In this document: positions 6,057-12,359 of the stretch, one piece after another | How the letters are laid out: each line of letters starts with the position of its first letter | How positions within the stretch are numbered: the first letter of the stretch is position 1 | Source: a virus | Reading direction: 5' to 3' (one strand) | DNA length: 36,551 nt | IMG/VR virus record: IMGVR_UViG_3300025410_000049 | Span: 1 to 36,551 of that record | Program-made: the position numbers and the translations under genes | Notes under the pieces: generated by a model | The model's input: only the letters and a program-made list of their open reading frames with translations | Databases searched by the model: none | Told to the model about the DNA's origin: nothing

Positions 6057-6193
6057 GACTTAGCATAAAACTTTTTGAAACTCGATATGTATTGAAAATT
6101 TTTTTACAAGACGGTAGAAAGATTAAATGGTTGCCATCAATTTGTTGGGCAAAAATTGGTCGTGCCGTAGCCCTAAAGGAGAAGAACACATGA
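6053..6193 (+). CDS. Mini-gene MRLSIKLFE, second paralogue (46 aa)
   Basis: The paralogue of the 44-residue gene at 5423-5557, starting MRLSIKLFETRYVLKIF and carrying RKIKWLPSICWAKIG. It has an insertion before the tail, which is KEKNT. Its position after an EWVGLT gene repeats the arrangement of the first copy. It is expressed through the same tail/ribosome-site/start junction. Function unknown, but the paralogue pair makes it a real gene with good probability. Confidence 0.7.
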   Translation: MRLSIKLFETRYVLKIFLQDGRKIKWLPSICWAKIGRAVALKEKNT

Positions 6194-6303
6194 ATGAAAT
6201 ATTAGATCTTATTTTATTAGTAGGTGTATTGAGCATAGGCGCAATATGGATTACTGCGGTGTTTTGTTTTATCGTGATGGTGATAGGAGGGTTTGATGAC
6301 TGA
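6190..6303 (+). CDS. Single-span membrane mini-protein (37 aa)
   Basis: The frame from the ATGA at 6190 encodes MNEILDLILLVGVLSIGAIW followed by ITAVFCFIVMVIGGFDD. Nearly all of it is hydrophobic, so a single inner-membrane helix (about residues 5-33) is expected. It ends the chain of KEKNT-coupled genes. Its last codons contain GATAGGAGGG, a strong ribosome site for the next gene, which it overlaps by 8 bases. The role is unknown; small phage membrane proteins of this kind can affect host membranes or superinfection. Confidence 0.6.
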   Translation: MNEILDLILLVGVLSIGAIWITAVFCFIVMVIGGFDD

Positions 6304-6604
6304 CGGCGGAAAAGGGTCTAAACAAAGACCAACAGATCATAATAAGTTTGCAAGTAATTTTGATTTAATTTTTAGGAGTAAACCAATGGACGAAGAAACA
6401 AGAGAGTTAGATTTACAACTTGGTGATGCACTAGCAGAACTAAACTTATACAAAGATGCAATTAACGAAGCTAATGTTATATGCCAAGATGTAGATCATG
6501 GGCGATACGGCGATGCGCTTGTGCACGTACAAAAATTTTATGCGAAGGTTGAAGCAATACGTCAATACAAAGCTAAGTACATTGACATGGATGGTAGATG
6601 CTAA
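6296..6604 (+). CDS. GSKQRP-type phage protein with possible internal start (102 aa)
   Basis: The start is the ATG at 6296, behind AGGAGGG. An in-frame TTG one codon earlier is unlikely. The first 30 residues, MTDGGKGSKQRPTD then NFDLIF, match a common stand-alone phage peptide pattern (GGKGSxxRPxDxxxFxxNxDxIF). The remaining 72 residues (MDEETRELDLQLGDALAEL onward) are a separate helical coiled-coil protein. Between them lies TTTAGGAGTAAACCAATGG, so a second ribosome site and ATG at 6386 could make the C-terminal part alone. It may be a fusion of two mini-genes or a gene with two products. Confidence 0.7.
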   Translation: MTDGGKGSKQRPTDHNKFASNFDLIFRSKPMDEETRELDLQLGDALAELNLYKDAINEANVICQDVDHGRYGDALVHVQKFYAKVEAIRQYKAKYIDMDGRC

Positions 6605-6777
6605 TGATAGAAAAGATTAACACGTTTGAGAGTAGGCGTGGCGAAGAGCGAGGTAAGATCCGAACAATACATAGAATAATCTATCGGTGTTCGGATTGTG
6701 GAAAGATGTTTAGCTCTAAAGAAGAAACGGAGACGCACGACCATAAGGACAAAGAAGATGCCAAGACCCAAAAGTGA
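6604..6777 (+). CDS. C2H2 zinc-finger-like mini-protein (57 aa)
   Basis: A short frame starting on the last base of the preceding stop (TAATG). Residues 27-47 read YRCSDCGKMFSSKEETETHDH: Cys29, Cys32, Phe36, then His45 and His47. This is a C-x2-C-x12-H-x-H arrangement close to a classical zinc finger, with a basic N-terminal arm (ESRRGEERGKIRTIHR). A DNA- or RNA-binding role is likely from this composition but not shown. The 3' end overlaps the next gene by 20 bases, and the overlap hides this gene from simple ORF calls. Confidence 0.65.
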   Translation: MIEKINTFESRRGEERGKIRTIHRIIYRCSDCGKMFSSKEETETHDHKDKEDAKTQK

Positions 6778-6952
6778 CATAACAGATGGTGTATATGTAG
6801 GTGTACGAATGACTAAAGAACAACGAGAAATGTTTCAAGACATAGGAGGTGCAGAATGGTTAAGAAATTACCTAAACAGACAGATAAGGTCAGAGGAGAT
6901 TCAACTTGGCCTTTCCCCACAAAACTCCTTACTCAAGAACCAAAAAAAGTAA
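6758..6952 (+). CDS. Small MPRPKSDITD-type phage protein, possible DNA-binding (64 aa)
   Basis: The ATG at 6758 is preferred over an upstream in-frame ATG at 6698 because the product then begins MPRPKSDITD, the usual start of a widespread family of short phage proteins (MPRPKS-x-IT, then a GVR(M/L)T strand and a GG-x-x-WLR helix pair). Those are often labelled transcriptional regulator or ribbon-helix-helix-like. Here GVRMTKEQREMFQDIGGAEW then LRNYLNRQI fits that layout. Binding activity is inferred. It overlaps both neighbours. Confidence 0.7.
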   Translation: MPRPKSDITDGVYVGVRMTKEQREMFQDIGGAEWLRNYLNRQIRSEEIQLGLSPQNSLLKNQKK

Positions 6953-6999
6953 AACGTAAGAAAGTAGATACAACACAATATGAAGGGGCGTTATTTTGA
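6856..6999 (+). CDS. Overlapping mini-gene with perfect ribosome site (47 aa)
   Basis: This frame lies mostly inside the preceding gene in another frame. It is supported by an exact AGGAGGT at 6844-6850, five bases before its ATG, and by a TTGA overlap with the next gene. The product is very basic (MVKKLPKQTDKVRGDSTWPF, then EPKKVKRKKVDTTQ), a likely nucleic-acid-binding peptide. The pattern KLPK-x-D-K-x-RGD-x-TWPFP also reads like a conserved phage peptide, but I cannot name the family. Confidence 0.6.
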   Translation: MVKKLPKQTDKVRGDSTWPFPTKLLTQEPKKVKRKKVDTTQYEGALF

Positions 7000-7226
7000 A
7001 TGCGGATGATAAACAAGTTGGTGGCAACCACTATAAAGAAATGCCAGTGCAACCTTGGACAGTAATGGAAGCAGTGCTTACCCCCGAAGAATTTAGAGGG
7101 TTTTTGAAAGGCAACATCATCAAGTACTCTATGCGTGCAGGGCGCAAAGGTGCAACAGACGAAGATATAAACAAAGCATTTCACTACATTGAGAAACTTA
7201 ATGAACTTAATAACACTAGACTTTGA
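6996..7226 (+). CDS. DUF3310 protein
   Basis: The product contains DKQVGGNHYKEMPVQPWTV and GNIIKYSMRAGRKG, followed by a paired helix DINKAFHYIEKL. This is the DUF3310 signature (VGGxHYK...QPW...F..GN.IKY..R...K) found in many phages and sometimes called a nucleotide-kinase-like protein. Its biochemistry is not established. The start is TTG at 6996, overlapping the previous stop as TTGA; no ATG precedes the conserved region. The 3' end overlaps the DNA polymerase start by 26 bases, so it is part of the replication operon. Confidence 0.87.
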   Translation: MNADDKQVGGNHYKEMPVQPWTVMEAVLTPEEFRGFLKGNIIKYSMRAGRKGATDEDINKAFHYIEKLNELNNTRL

Positions 7227-9033
7227 AACATATTATGAGAAGGCTACGTTTAGCTTAACCAAGCTGACGACCGAGGAGTATGTGCGTGACTCACGTTTTG
7301 AAGTAATTGGCGTAGCAGTCAAAGTAAACAACGAAGAAACTGAATGGGCATCTGGCCCGCGTGAGGAAATACAACAATGGTTAACATCTTTTCCATGGGA
7401 TGATTCAATCTTACTGGCCCATAACACAGCGTTTGATGGTTTTATACTAAGTGAGCGTTTTGGTATTGTGCCTAAAGTCTATGCTGATACGTTATCTATG
7501 GGTAGGGCATTGCATGGCGTTGAAGTAGGTGGCAGTCTAGGTGCGATGGCTGAACGCTATAAACTACAAGCCAAGGGTACAGAGGTTAATGAAGCCAACG
7601 GCAAGTACAGGCAAGACTTTACACCTGAACAACTTAGTAGGTACGGCGACTACTGTATCAATGACGTTGAGATTACCCATGCGCTATTTAGTCGTATGAT
7701 GCACAACGGCTTTCCAAAGAAAGAACTTAAACTTATTGATCTTACTCTACGGATGTTTATTACGCCGAAATTAGAGTTAGACTTGACTCTACTTGAACAG
7801 CACTACGATGAGGTGAGAGACAAGAAGGCTAAGTTGTTACTGGATGCTGACATAACAGACTCGACACAACTTGCGTCTAATCAACAGTTTGCGGATTTAC
7901 TTAGACTCTACGGCGTTAGTCCTCCGACTAAGATAAGCGTAACCACAGGTAAAGAAACTTTAGCATTAGCTAAGAACGATGAGGCGTTTAAAGCTTTAGC
8001 GGAGCATCCCGATATACGAGTGCAGACTTTAGTTGCGGCGAGGCTAGGTACAAAGAGTACACTAGAAGAAACTAGGACAGAACGCTTTATTGGAATTGCC
8101 AAGCGTGGTTTGATGCCAGTGCCCCTGAAATATTATGCGGCGCATACTGGACGTTGGGGTGGCGGTGACAACTTAAACCTACAAAACTTACCAAGCCGAG
8201 GCGAGAACGCAGGGAAGTTAAAGAAGGCTATAAAAGCACCCGAGGGCTATGTCATCATAGACTCTGACTCCTCACAAATTGAGGCGAGAACACTTGCGTG
8301 GCTTGCCGGACAGAACGATTTAGTTGAAGCATTTAGAAAGGGCGAAGATGTATACAAACTTATGGCATCGGCAATCTACGGTAAGAAAGCTGAAGAGATT
8401 ACAAAAGAGGAGCGGTTCGTGGGTAAGACGACTATCCTTGGAGCGGGCTACGGCATGGGGTCGGAGAAATTTAAGAACCAGCTTAAAACTTTTGGTGTTG
8501 AAGTTGAGGCTGAAGAAGCAAAGCGAATTGTGCATACGTACAGAAGTACTTACCCACAAATTGTTTCTATATGGAAACAAGCTCAAGTCGCCTTACAAGC
8601 GTTAGCTAATGGCTCTGTAATACGTTTAGGTAAAGAAGGCGTACTACAACTTGTACCGCTTGAAAAAGCTATACGACTACCAAGCGGACTCTTGATGCGC
8701 TATGACGACTTAAGAGCAACTAGGGATGAAAAAGGTGTTCAATATATGTACAAGACTCGTCGTGGATGGAATAAAATCTATGGCGGTAAAGTAATTGAGA
8801 ATGTCTGCCAAGCTATTGCACGGTGTATCATTGGCGAACAAATGATTCGTATCGCTAAGAAGTATGATGTTGTGCTAACAGTCCATGATGCGATTGCTTG
8901 TCTTGCGAAAGTTGAAGAAGCTGAAGAAGCTAGGAATTATGTCGAGGAGTGTATGCGTTGGACACCCGACTGGGCTGAAGGCTTACCAGTAAATTGTGAA
9001 TCCGGTTTCGGAGAATCTTATGGAGATTGTTAA
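7201..9033 (+). CDS. Family A DNA polymerase with 3'-5' exonuclease domain
   Basis: The phage replicative polymerase (610 aa). The exonuclease domain is intact: Exo I at D7-F-E9, Exo II D79 in LAHNTAFDGF, Exo III Y151-x3-D155. The polymerase domain is also complete: motif A D354 in IIDSDSSQIEARTL, motif B R405...K409...Y417-G418, motif C V561-H562-D563. Length is shorter than T7 gp5 (704 aa) but usual for this phage subgroup. The ATG at 7201 is preferred over an in-frame TTG at 7189 because MNLITLDFET places Exo I correctly near the N-terminus. No 5'-3' exonuclease domain is present. The gene is followed by a Cas4-like nuclease at a TAATG overlap. Confidence 0.97.
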   Translation: MNLITLDFETYYEKATFSLTKLTTEEYVRDSRFEVIGVAVKVNNEETEWASGPREEIQQWLTSFPWDDSILLAHNTAFDGFILSERFGIVPKVYADTLSMGRALHGVEVGGSLGAMAERYKLQAKGTEVNEANGKYRQDFTPEQLSRYGDYCINDVEITHALFSRMMHNGFPKKELKLIDLTLRMFITPKLELDLTLLEQHYDEVRDKKAKLLLDADITDSTQLASNQQFADLLRLYGVSPPTKISVTTGKETLALAKNDEAFKALAEHPDIRVQTLVAARLGTKSTLEETRTERFIGIAKRGLMPVPLKYYAAHTGRWGGGDNLNLQNLPSRGENAGKLKKAIKAPEGYVIIDSDSSQIEARTLAWLAGQNDLVEAFRKGEDVYKLMASAIYGKKAEEITKEERFVGKTTILGAGYGMGSEKFKNQLKTFGVEVEAEEAKRIVHTYRSTYPQIVSIWKQAQVALQALANGSVIRLGKEGVLQLVPLEKAIRLPSGLLMRYDDLRATRDEKGVQYMYKTRRGWNKIYGGKVIENVCQAIARCIIGEQMIRIAKKYDVVLTVHDAIACLAKVEEAEEARNYVEECMRWTPDWAEGLPVNCESGFGESYGDC

Positions 9034-9692
9034 TGATTACATGGTCGTACTCTAGCATCAAACTATTTGGGCAGTGCCCAAAGAAATATTATCACCTAAA
9101 GGTATTAAAGGATGTTGTTGAACCCCCTACACAGGCTACGGATTATGGACAGCAATTCCATGAAGCGGCTGAGTTCTATATCAAAAATGGTACTCCATTA
9201 CCGGAACCATTCAAATTCGCAAAGAATGCCTTGGATGGACTCAAATCCATGCCGGGTGAGAAGTTGTGCGAATTCGAGATGGCATTGACCGAAGGGCTAG
9301 AACCGTGCGATTTTAACGATCCCAAACGGTGGTGGCGTGGGATAGCTGATTTGGTTATCCTAAATGGCGAAGAAGCGAGGATTTTAGACTACAAAACAGG
9401 TCGATCTGCTAAGTATGCGGACACAGGTCAGTTAGAATTGATGGCACTAGCCGTGTTTAAGCACTTCCCCCAAATCAAAAGGGTTAGGGCTGGGTTGTTG
9501 TTTGTGATTGCTAACGCTTTCATAAAAGATAGCTACGACTCTAGCAATCAGGACAAGATGTGGCTCAAGTGGATGAAGGAGATTAGCCGTCTCAAATTTG
9601 CCCATGAGAGTAATGTATGGAATCCTAGACCGAGTGGCTTGTGCAAGAAACATTGTCTTGTGTTAGATTGTTCACATAATGGAAGGAACTGA
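9033..9692 (+). CDS. Cas4/RecB-like PD-(D/E)XK nuclease with Fe-S cysteines
   Basis: The 219-residue product has the full exonuclease set: WSYSSIKLF start, H43-E44 in QFHEAAEF, D106 in GIADLVI, D119-Y-K121 in ILDYKTGR, and Q133. Four cysteines flank the core, C15 in GQCPKKYY and C204, C208, C213 at the end. This is the layout of the 4Fe-4S cluster in Cas4 and AddB nucleases. Such phage proteins are ssDNA/dsDNA end-processing exonucleases working with recombination and replication; a CRISPR role is not implied, since no array or cas1/cas2 is seen. The ATG at 9033 overlaps the polymerase stop (TAATG) and fits the typical N-terminus. Confidence 0.92.
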   Translation: MITWSYSSIKLFGQCPKKYYHLKVLKDVVEPPTQATDYGQQFHEAAEFYIKNGTPLPEPFKFAKNALDGLKSMPGEKLCEFEMALTEGLEPCDFNDPKRWWRGIADLVILNGEEARILDYKTGRSAKYADTGQLELMALAVFKHFPQIKRVRAGLLFVIANAFIKDSYDSSNQDKMWLKWMKEISRLKFAHESNVWNPRPSGLCKKHCLVLDCSHNGRN

Positions 9693-9693
9693 T

Positions 9694-10035
9694 ATGCCAT
9701 ACGTTAATACACCACGCCCTTATAAGAAGGAATACCAAGAGCAAAAAGCAAGAGGTGAAGAAGAAAGACGCATGGAGCGTCAACGTGCAAGACGTGCGAT
9801 AGATAAAAAGTACCCCGACAAAAATAAGAATGGCGAGGCAGACATCAGAGAAGGTAAAGATGTAGCTCACGTCAAAGCCTTAGACAAAGGCGGTTCTAAT
9901 AAGAACGGTGTATTCATCGAATCCGCAAGTGGTAACAGATCATTTAAGCGAGATTCAAAAAGTAACTTAGTTTCAGAGACCACAAAAAAAGAAAAAGGCG
10001 AAAAGAAACTAAGCAAAGTAATCAAGCTCAAATAA
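9694..10035 (+). CDS. HNH-like phage protein (113 aa)
   Basis: The protein is strongly basic. The start is chosen at 9694 (MPYVNTPRPYKKEY) with GGAAGGAACT upstream; an ATG 15 bases earlier is in frame. A helical charged stretch comes first (residues 10-45). The C-terminal part DVAHVKALDKGGSNKNG then SGNRSFKRD resembles the core of small phage HNH proteins (xDHIxPLxKGGxN...NxxxxSxxxNRSFxR), with His kept and D replaced by A in DVAH. If it is an active nuclease the metal site would be unusual. DNA binding alone is an alternative. It lies between a nuclease and a helicase in the replication operon. Confidence 0.65.
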   Translation: MPYVNTPRPYKKEYQEQKARGEEERRMERQRARRAIDKKYPDKNKNGEADIREGKDVAHVKALDKGGSNKNGVFIESASGNRSFKRDSKSNLVSETTKKEKGEKKLSKVIKLK

Positions 10036-10058
10036 GAAAAGAGCAACAGGAGAAATAA

Positions 10059-11609
10059 TTGCAAGTTATAGACAATAAGCTATTGCTTTTGAATTTAAAG
10101 AACCCGGGTAAAGTAACGACAGTAATTCCAAAGAGTAAAGTAATTCGTACACACGACACACATTCAGAGGTTGCCGTTAACTGGGGCTTAGATGAAGCAC
10201 AGGTTTTAAAGAACCTACAAATAAAAAACATCCCATCACCTATCATGGGGCAGTACAACTGGCCTGGGTTGTATAAACCGTTTGATCACCAAAAAACAAC
10301 GGCATCATTCCTTACCCTAAATCCAAGAGCATTTTGTTTGAACGAACAAGGCACAGGCAAAACCGGATCGGTTATATGGGCTGCCGACTACTTGATGAAG
10401 GTAGGACGTATTAAGAGAGTATTGGTTATCTGCCCTTTGTCTATCATGGACTCGGCATGGAGGGCTGACTTATTTAAGTTTGCTATGCACAGGACGGTTG
10501 ACATTGCTTACGGTAACCGAGCCAAGAGAAAAGAAATTATCAATGGCGGTTCTGAATTTGTCATCATTAACTATGACGGTGTTGAGATCGTTGCAGAAGA
10601 TATTATTAACGGAGGCTTTGACCTAATCGTGATTGATGAGGCTAATGCCTATAAGAACGCCATGACGACTCGGTGGAAAACACTTAATCGACTTTTGAAA
10701 CCAGACACTTGGCTTTGGATGATGACTGGAACACCTGCCGCCCAAAGTCCGGTCGATGCGTATGGTTTGGCTAAACTTGTTAACCCAAAGAATGTTCCCA
10801 AATTCTATACCGCTTTTAAAGACATGGTAATGCACAAGGTAACGCAGTTTAAATGGGTTCCAAAAGCTAACGCCGACAAGGTTGTGTTTGAGGCGTTGCA
10901 ACCGGCTATCCGGTTTACCAAGGCAGAATGTTTAGATTTACCTGAGATGACTTACGTCACAAGGGAGATTGAACTTAGCACGCAACAAAAGAAATACTAC
11001 GAAATGCTCCGTAAACAACTTGTGGTGCAAGCATCAGGCGAACAAATTACGGCGGTCAACGCCGCTGTTGGGTTAAGTAAACTCCTGCAAATATCTTGTG
11101 GCGCAGTCTATTCCGATACAGGAGAAACCCTAACCTTTGATATCAAGAATCGGTATAAAGTACTGCAAGAGGTAATCGACGAGACCAAGCAAAAGGTTCT
11201 TATCTTTGTGCCGTTTAAGAATACGATCAAGGTACTATCCGAAAAGCTCCATGCGGACGGTTATACCACGGACATCATTAGTGGTGACGTATCAGCAGGT
11301 AAACGAGCAGAGATATTCCATAGTTTTCAGACTACCCCTAACCCAAGAATCCTAATCATCCAACCTCAAGCGGCGGCTCATGGTGTAACCCTAACTGCGG
11401 CTGATACCGTTGTGTGGTGGGGGCCAACTCCGTCCCTTGAGATATATGCACAGGCTAACGCTCGGGTGCATAGAGCCGGACAACGCCATCCGGTTACGAT
11501 TGTGAGGCTTCAAGGGTCTAATGCTGAAAGACATCTTTACAAACTATTAGATAATAGAATAGACGAAAACACAAAATTAGTTGAACTTTACAAAAATCTA
11601 CTTGAATAA
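10059..11609 (+). CDS. SNF2-type superfamily 2 DNA helicase/translocase
   Basis: This 516-residue protein has all core motifs. The Q-like DHQ (D77-H-Q) precedes Walker A G98-T-G-K-T in NEQGTGKTGS. Motif II is D193-E-A-N196, and motif III is T223-G-T-P. The C-terminal RecA fold carries HGVTLTAADTVVWW, then QANARVHRAGQ (motif VI arginines). The DEAN box, the VVWWGPT segment and the RxxRxGQ motif place it in the SNF2-like group found in many phages, thought to translocate on dsDNA and remodel forks or protein complexes. The start is TTG at 10059, eight bases after AACAGGAGA; there is no suitable ATG upstream of the helicase core. Confidence 0.93.
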   Translation: MQVIDNKLLLLNLKNPGKVTTVIPKSKVIRTHDTHSEVAVNWGLDEAQVLKNLQIKNIPSPIMGQYNWPGLYKPFDHQKTTASFLTLNPRAFCLNEQGTGKTGSVIWAADYLMKVGRIKRVLVICPLSIMDSAWRADLFKFAMHRTVDIAYGNRAKRKEIINGGSEFVIINYDGVEIVAEDIINGGFDLIVIDEANAYKNAMTTRWKTLNRLLKPDTWLWMMTGTPAAQSPVDAYGLAKLVNPKNVPKFYTAFKDMVMHKVTQFKWVPKANADKVVFEALQPAIRFTKAECLDLPEMTYVTREIELSTQQKKYYEMLRKQLVVQASGEQITAVNAAVGLSKLLQISCGAVYSDTGETLTFDIKNRYKVLQEVIDETKQKVLIFVPFKNTIKVLSEKLHADGYTTDIISGDVSAGKRAEIFHSFQTTPNPRILIIQPQAAAHGVTLTAADTVVWWGPTPSLEIYAQANARVHRAGQRHPVTIVRLQGSNAERHLYKLLDNRIDENTKLVELYKNLLE

Positions 11610-11629
11610 TGTAAAATTTGCTATATAAT
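11602..11629 (+). promoter_or_regulatory. Sigma-70-like promoter for the downstream replication genes
   Basis: TTGAAT (11602-11607) and a perfect TATAAT (11624-11629) are separated by 16 bases. The site straddles the end of the helicase gene and the 79-base gap before 11689, the longest gap between cistrons in the replication part. It would start a transcript covering the 131-residue protein, the HTH protein, the ssDNA-binding candidate and the primase-helicase, read by host RNA polymerase. Predicted from sequence only. Confidence 0.6.
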
Positions 11630-11688
11630 ACTAGTACGGTAGTGAGAACAAAACAAGACCATTACCTTTTTTTCAACAGGAGAACATA

Positions 11689-12084
11689 ATGACAGAAAGC
11701 GTTTCATTGGAGAAGCTGACTCAAGTTTATATTAAGATGCGAGATAAGAAAGCTGAACTTGCAAAAGAACTTGAGGAACAAATAGGTAGCATTGATGAGA
11801 AGATGAAGACCGTTAAGACGGCTATCTTAGATCAAATGAAAGACCTAGGCGTTGAGAGTATACGAACAGATTCCGGCACGGTGTACAGGACTACCAAGAC
11901 TTTATACACCACATCGGATTGGGAATCTATGCACAAGTTTGTTCTTGAGCATGGTGTACCTGAACTATTGGAGAAACGTTTGCAACAAACCAATACTAAG
12001 GTATTTTTAGAAGAGCATCCGGACTTACTACCGCCCGGACTTAATGCTACAACAGAGTATTCCGTAACCATAAGGAGAAAATAA
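11689..12084 (+). CDS. Conserved phage protein with coiled-coil start (131 aa)
   Basis: The N-terminal 55 residues form a charged helix (VYIKMRDKKAELAKELEEQI). A beta-rich domain with GVESIRTDSGTVYRTTKT and TTSDWESMHKFVLEHGV follows, then LPPGLNATTEYSVTIRRK. I recognise this pattern (GVESxRTxxGTxYRxxKxxxxxSDWxxMHxFVxEHxxPxxxEKRxxxTxVKxFLEEHPxxLPPG) as a protein that recurs next to replication genes in many phages. Its role is not known to me. Good AACAGGAGA site; the stop overlaps the next start by 1 base (TAATG). It is the first cistron behind the predicted promoter at 11602. Confidence 0.75.
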   Translation: MTESVSLEKLTQVYIKMRDKKAELAKELEEQIGSIDEKMKTVKTAILDQMKDLGVESIRTDSGTVYRTTKTLYTTSDWESMHKFVLEHGVPELLEKRLQQTNTKVFLEEHPDLLPPGLNATTEYSVTIRRK

Positions 12085-12347
12085 TGGACGAAAAATTTGT
12101 CCCGATAGAAGATATTGCGGAGCATTTCGCTGTATCTGTATCGACCGTCCGTGCATGGATTCGGCAAGACTTAATTCCGGCTTTGAAGATTGGCGGTGTA
12201 TACCGTTTTAAGATTTCAGATGTGGAGAGGACTTTGCGTGAACTCAATGGCGGTGATTTGCCAGTAGAAGAAAAGGATGGGAGCATTAGAGTGAAGGTTG
12301 ATCCTCACCAACTTGCCCTAGATTTTAGCCCCGAAGATGATGTTTAA
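12084..12347 (+). CDS. HTH_17/excisionase-family DNA-binding protein (87 aa)
   Basis: Residues 6-54 match the winged helix-turn-helix of the MerR/excisionase type: VPIEDIAEHFAVSVSTVRAW with IRQDLIPALKIGGVYRF as the wing, and KISDVERTLREL. The last 30 residues are acidic (LDFSPEDDV). There is no integrase in the window, so the family's excisionase function is not expected. It more likely regulates transcription or binds a specific phage DNA site. Translationally coupled to the preceding gene, and 12 bases before the ssDNA-binding candidate. Confidence 0.85.
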   Translation: MDEKFVPIEDIAEHFAVSVSTVRAWIRQDLIPALKIGGVYRFKISDVERTLRELNGGDLPVEEKDGSIRVKVDPHQLALDFSPEDDV

Positions 12348-12359
12348 CAGGAGAAAACA

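Larger units (their letters stand above)
4698..6193 (+). repeat. Eight copies of a tail/ribosome-site/start junction repeat
   Basis: Eight gene junctions share AAGGATAAGAACACATGA or AAGGAGCGCAACACATGA-like sequences: 4698-4715, 4904-4921, 5146-5163, 5409-5426, 5540-5557, 5737-5754, 6039-6056 and 6176-6193. Read in frame they encode K-D/E-K/R-N-T/I-stop of one gene. Read as a signal they give an AAGGA(G/T) Shine-Dalgarno 8-9 bases before the ATG of the next gene, which overlaps the stop as ATGA. The element therefore does three jobs at once and makes each cistron end translationally coupled to the next. Confidence 0.85.

Noticed and set aside
6698-6757. Upstream extension of the MPRPKS protein to an ATG at 6698
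   Set aside because: The extension would lie in the zinc-finger gene and lacks a ribosome site; MPRPKS is the usual family start.
8324-8605. 93-residue rightward frame inside the DNA polymerase gene
   Set aside because: A shadow frame over the conserved polymerase motifs A-B; no ribosome site, very basic biased composition.
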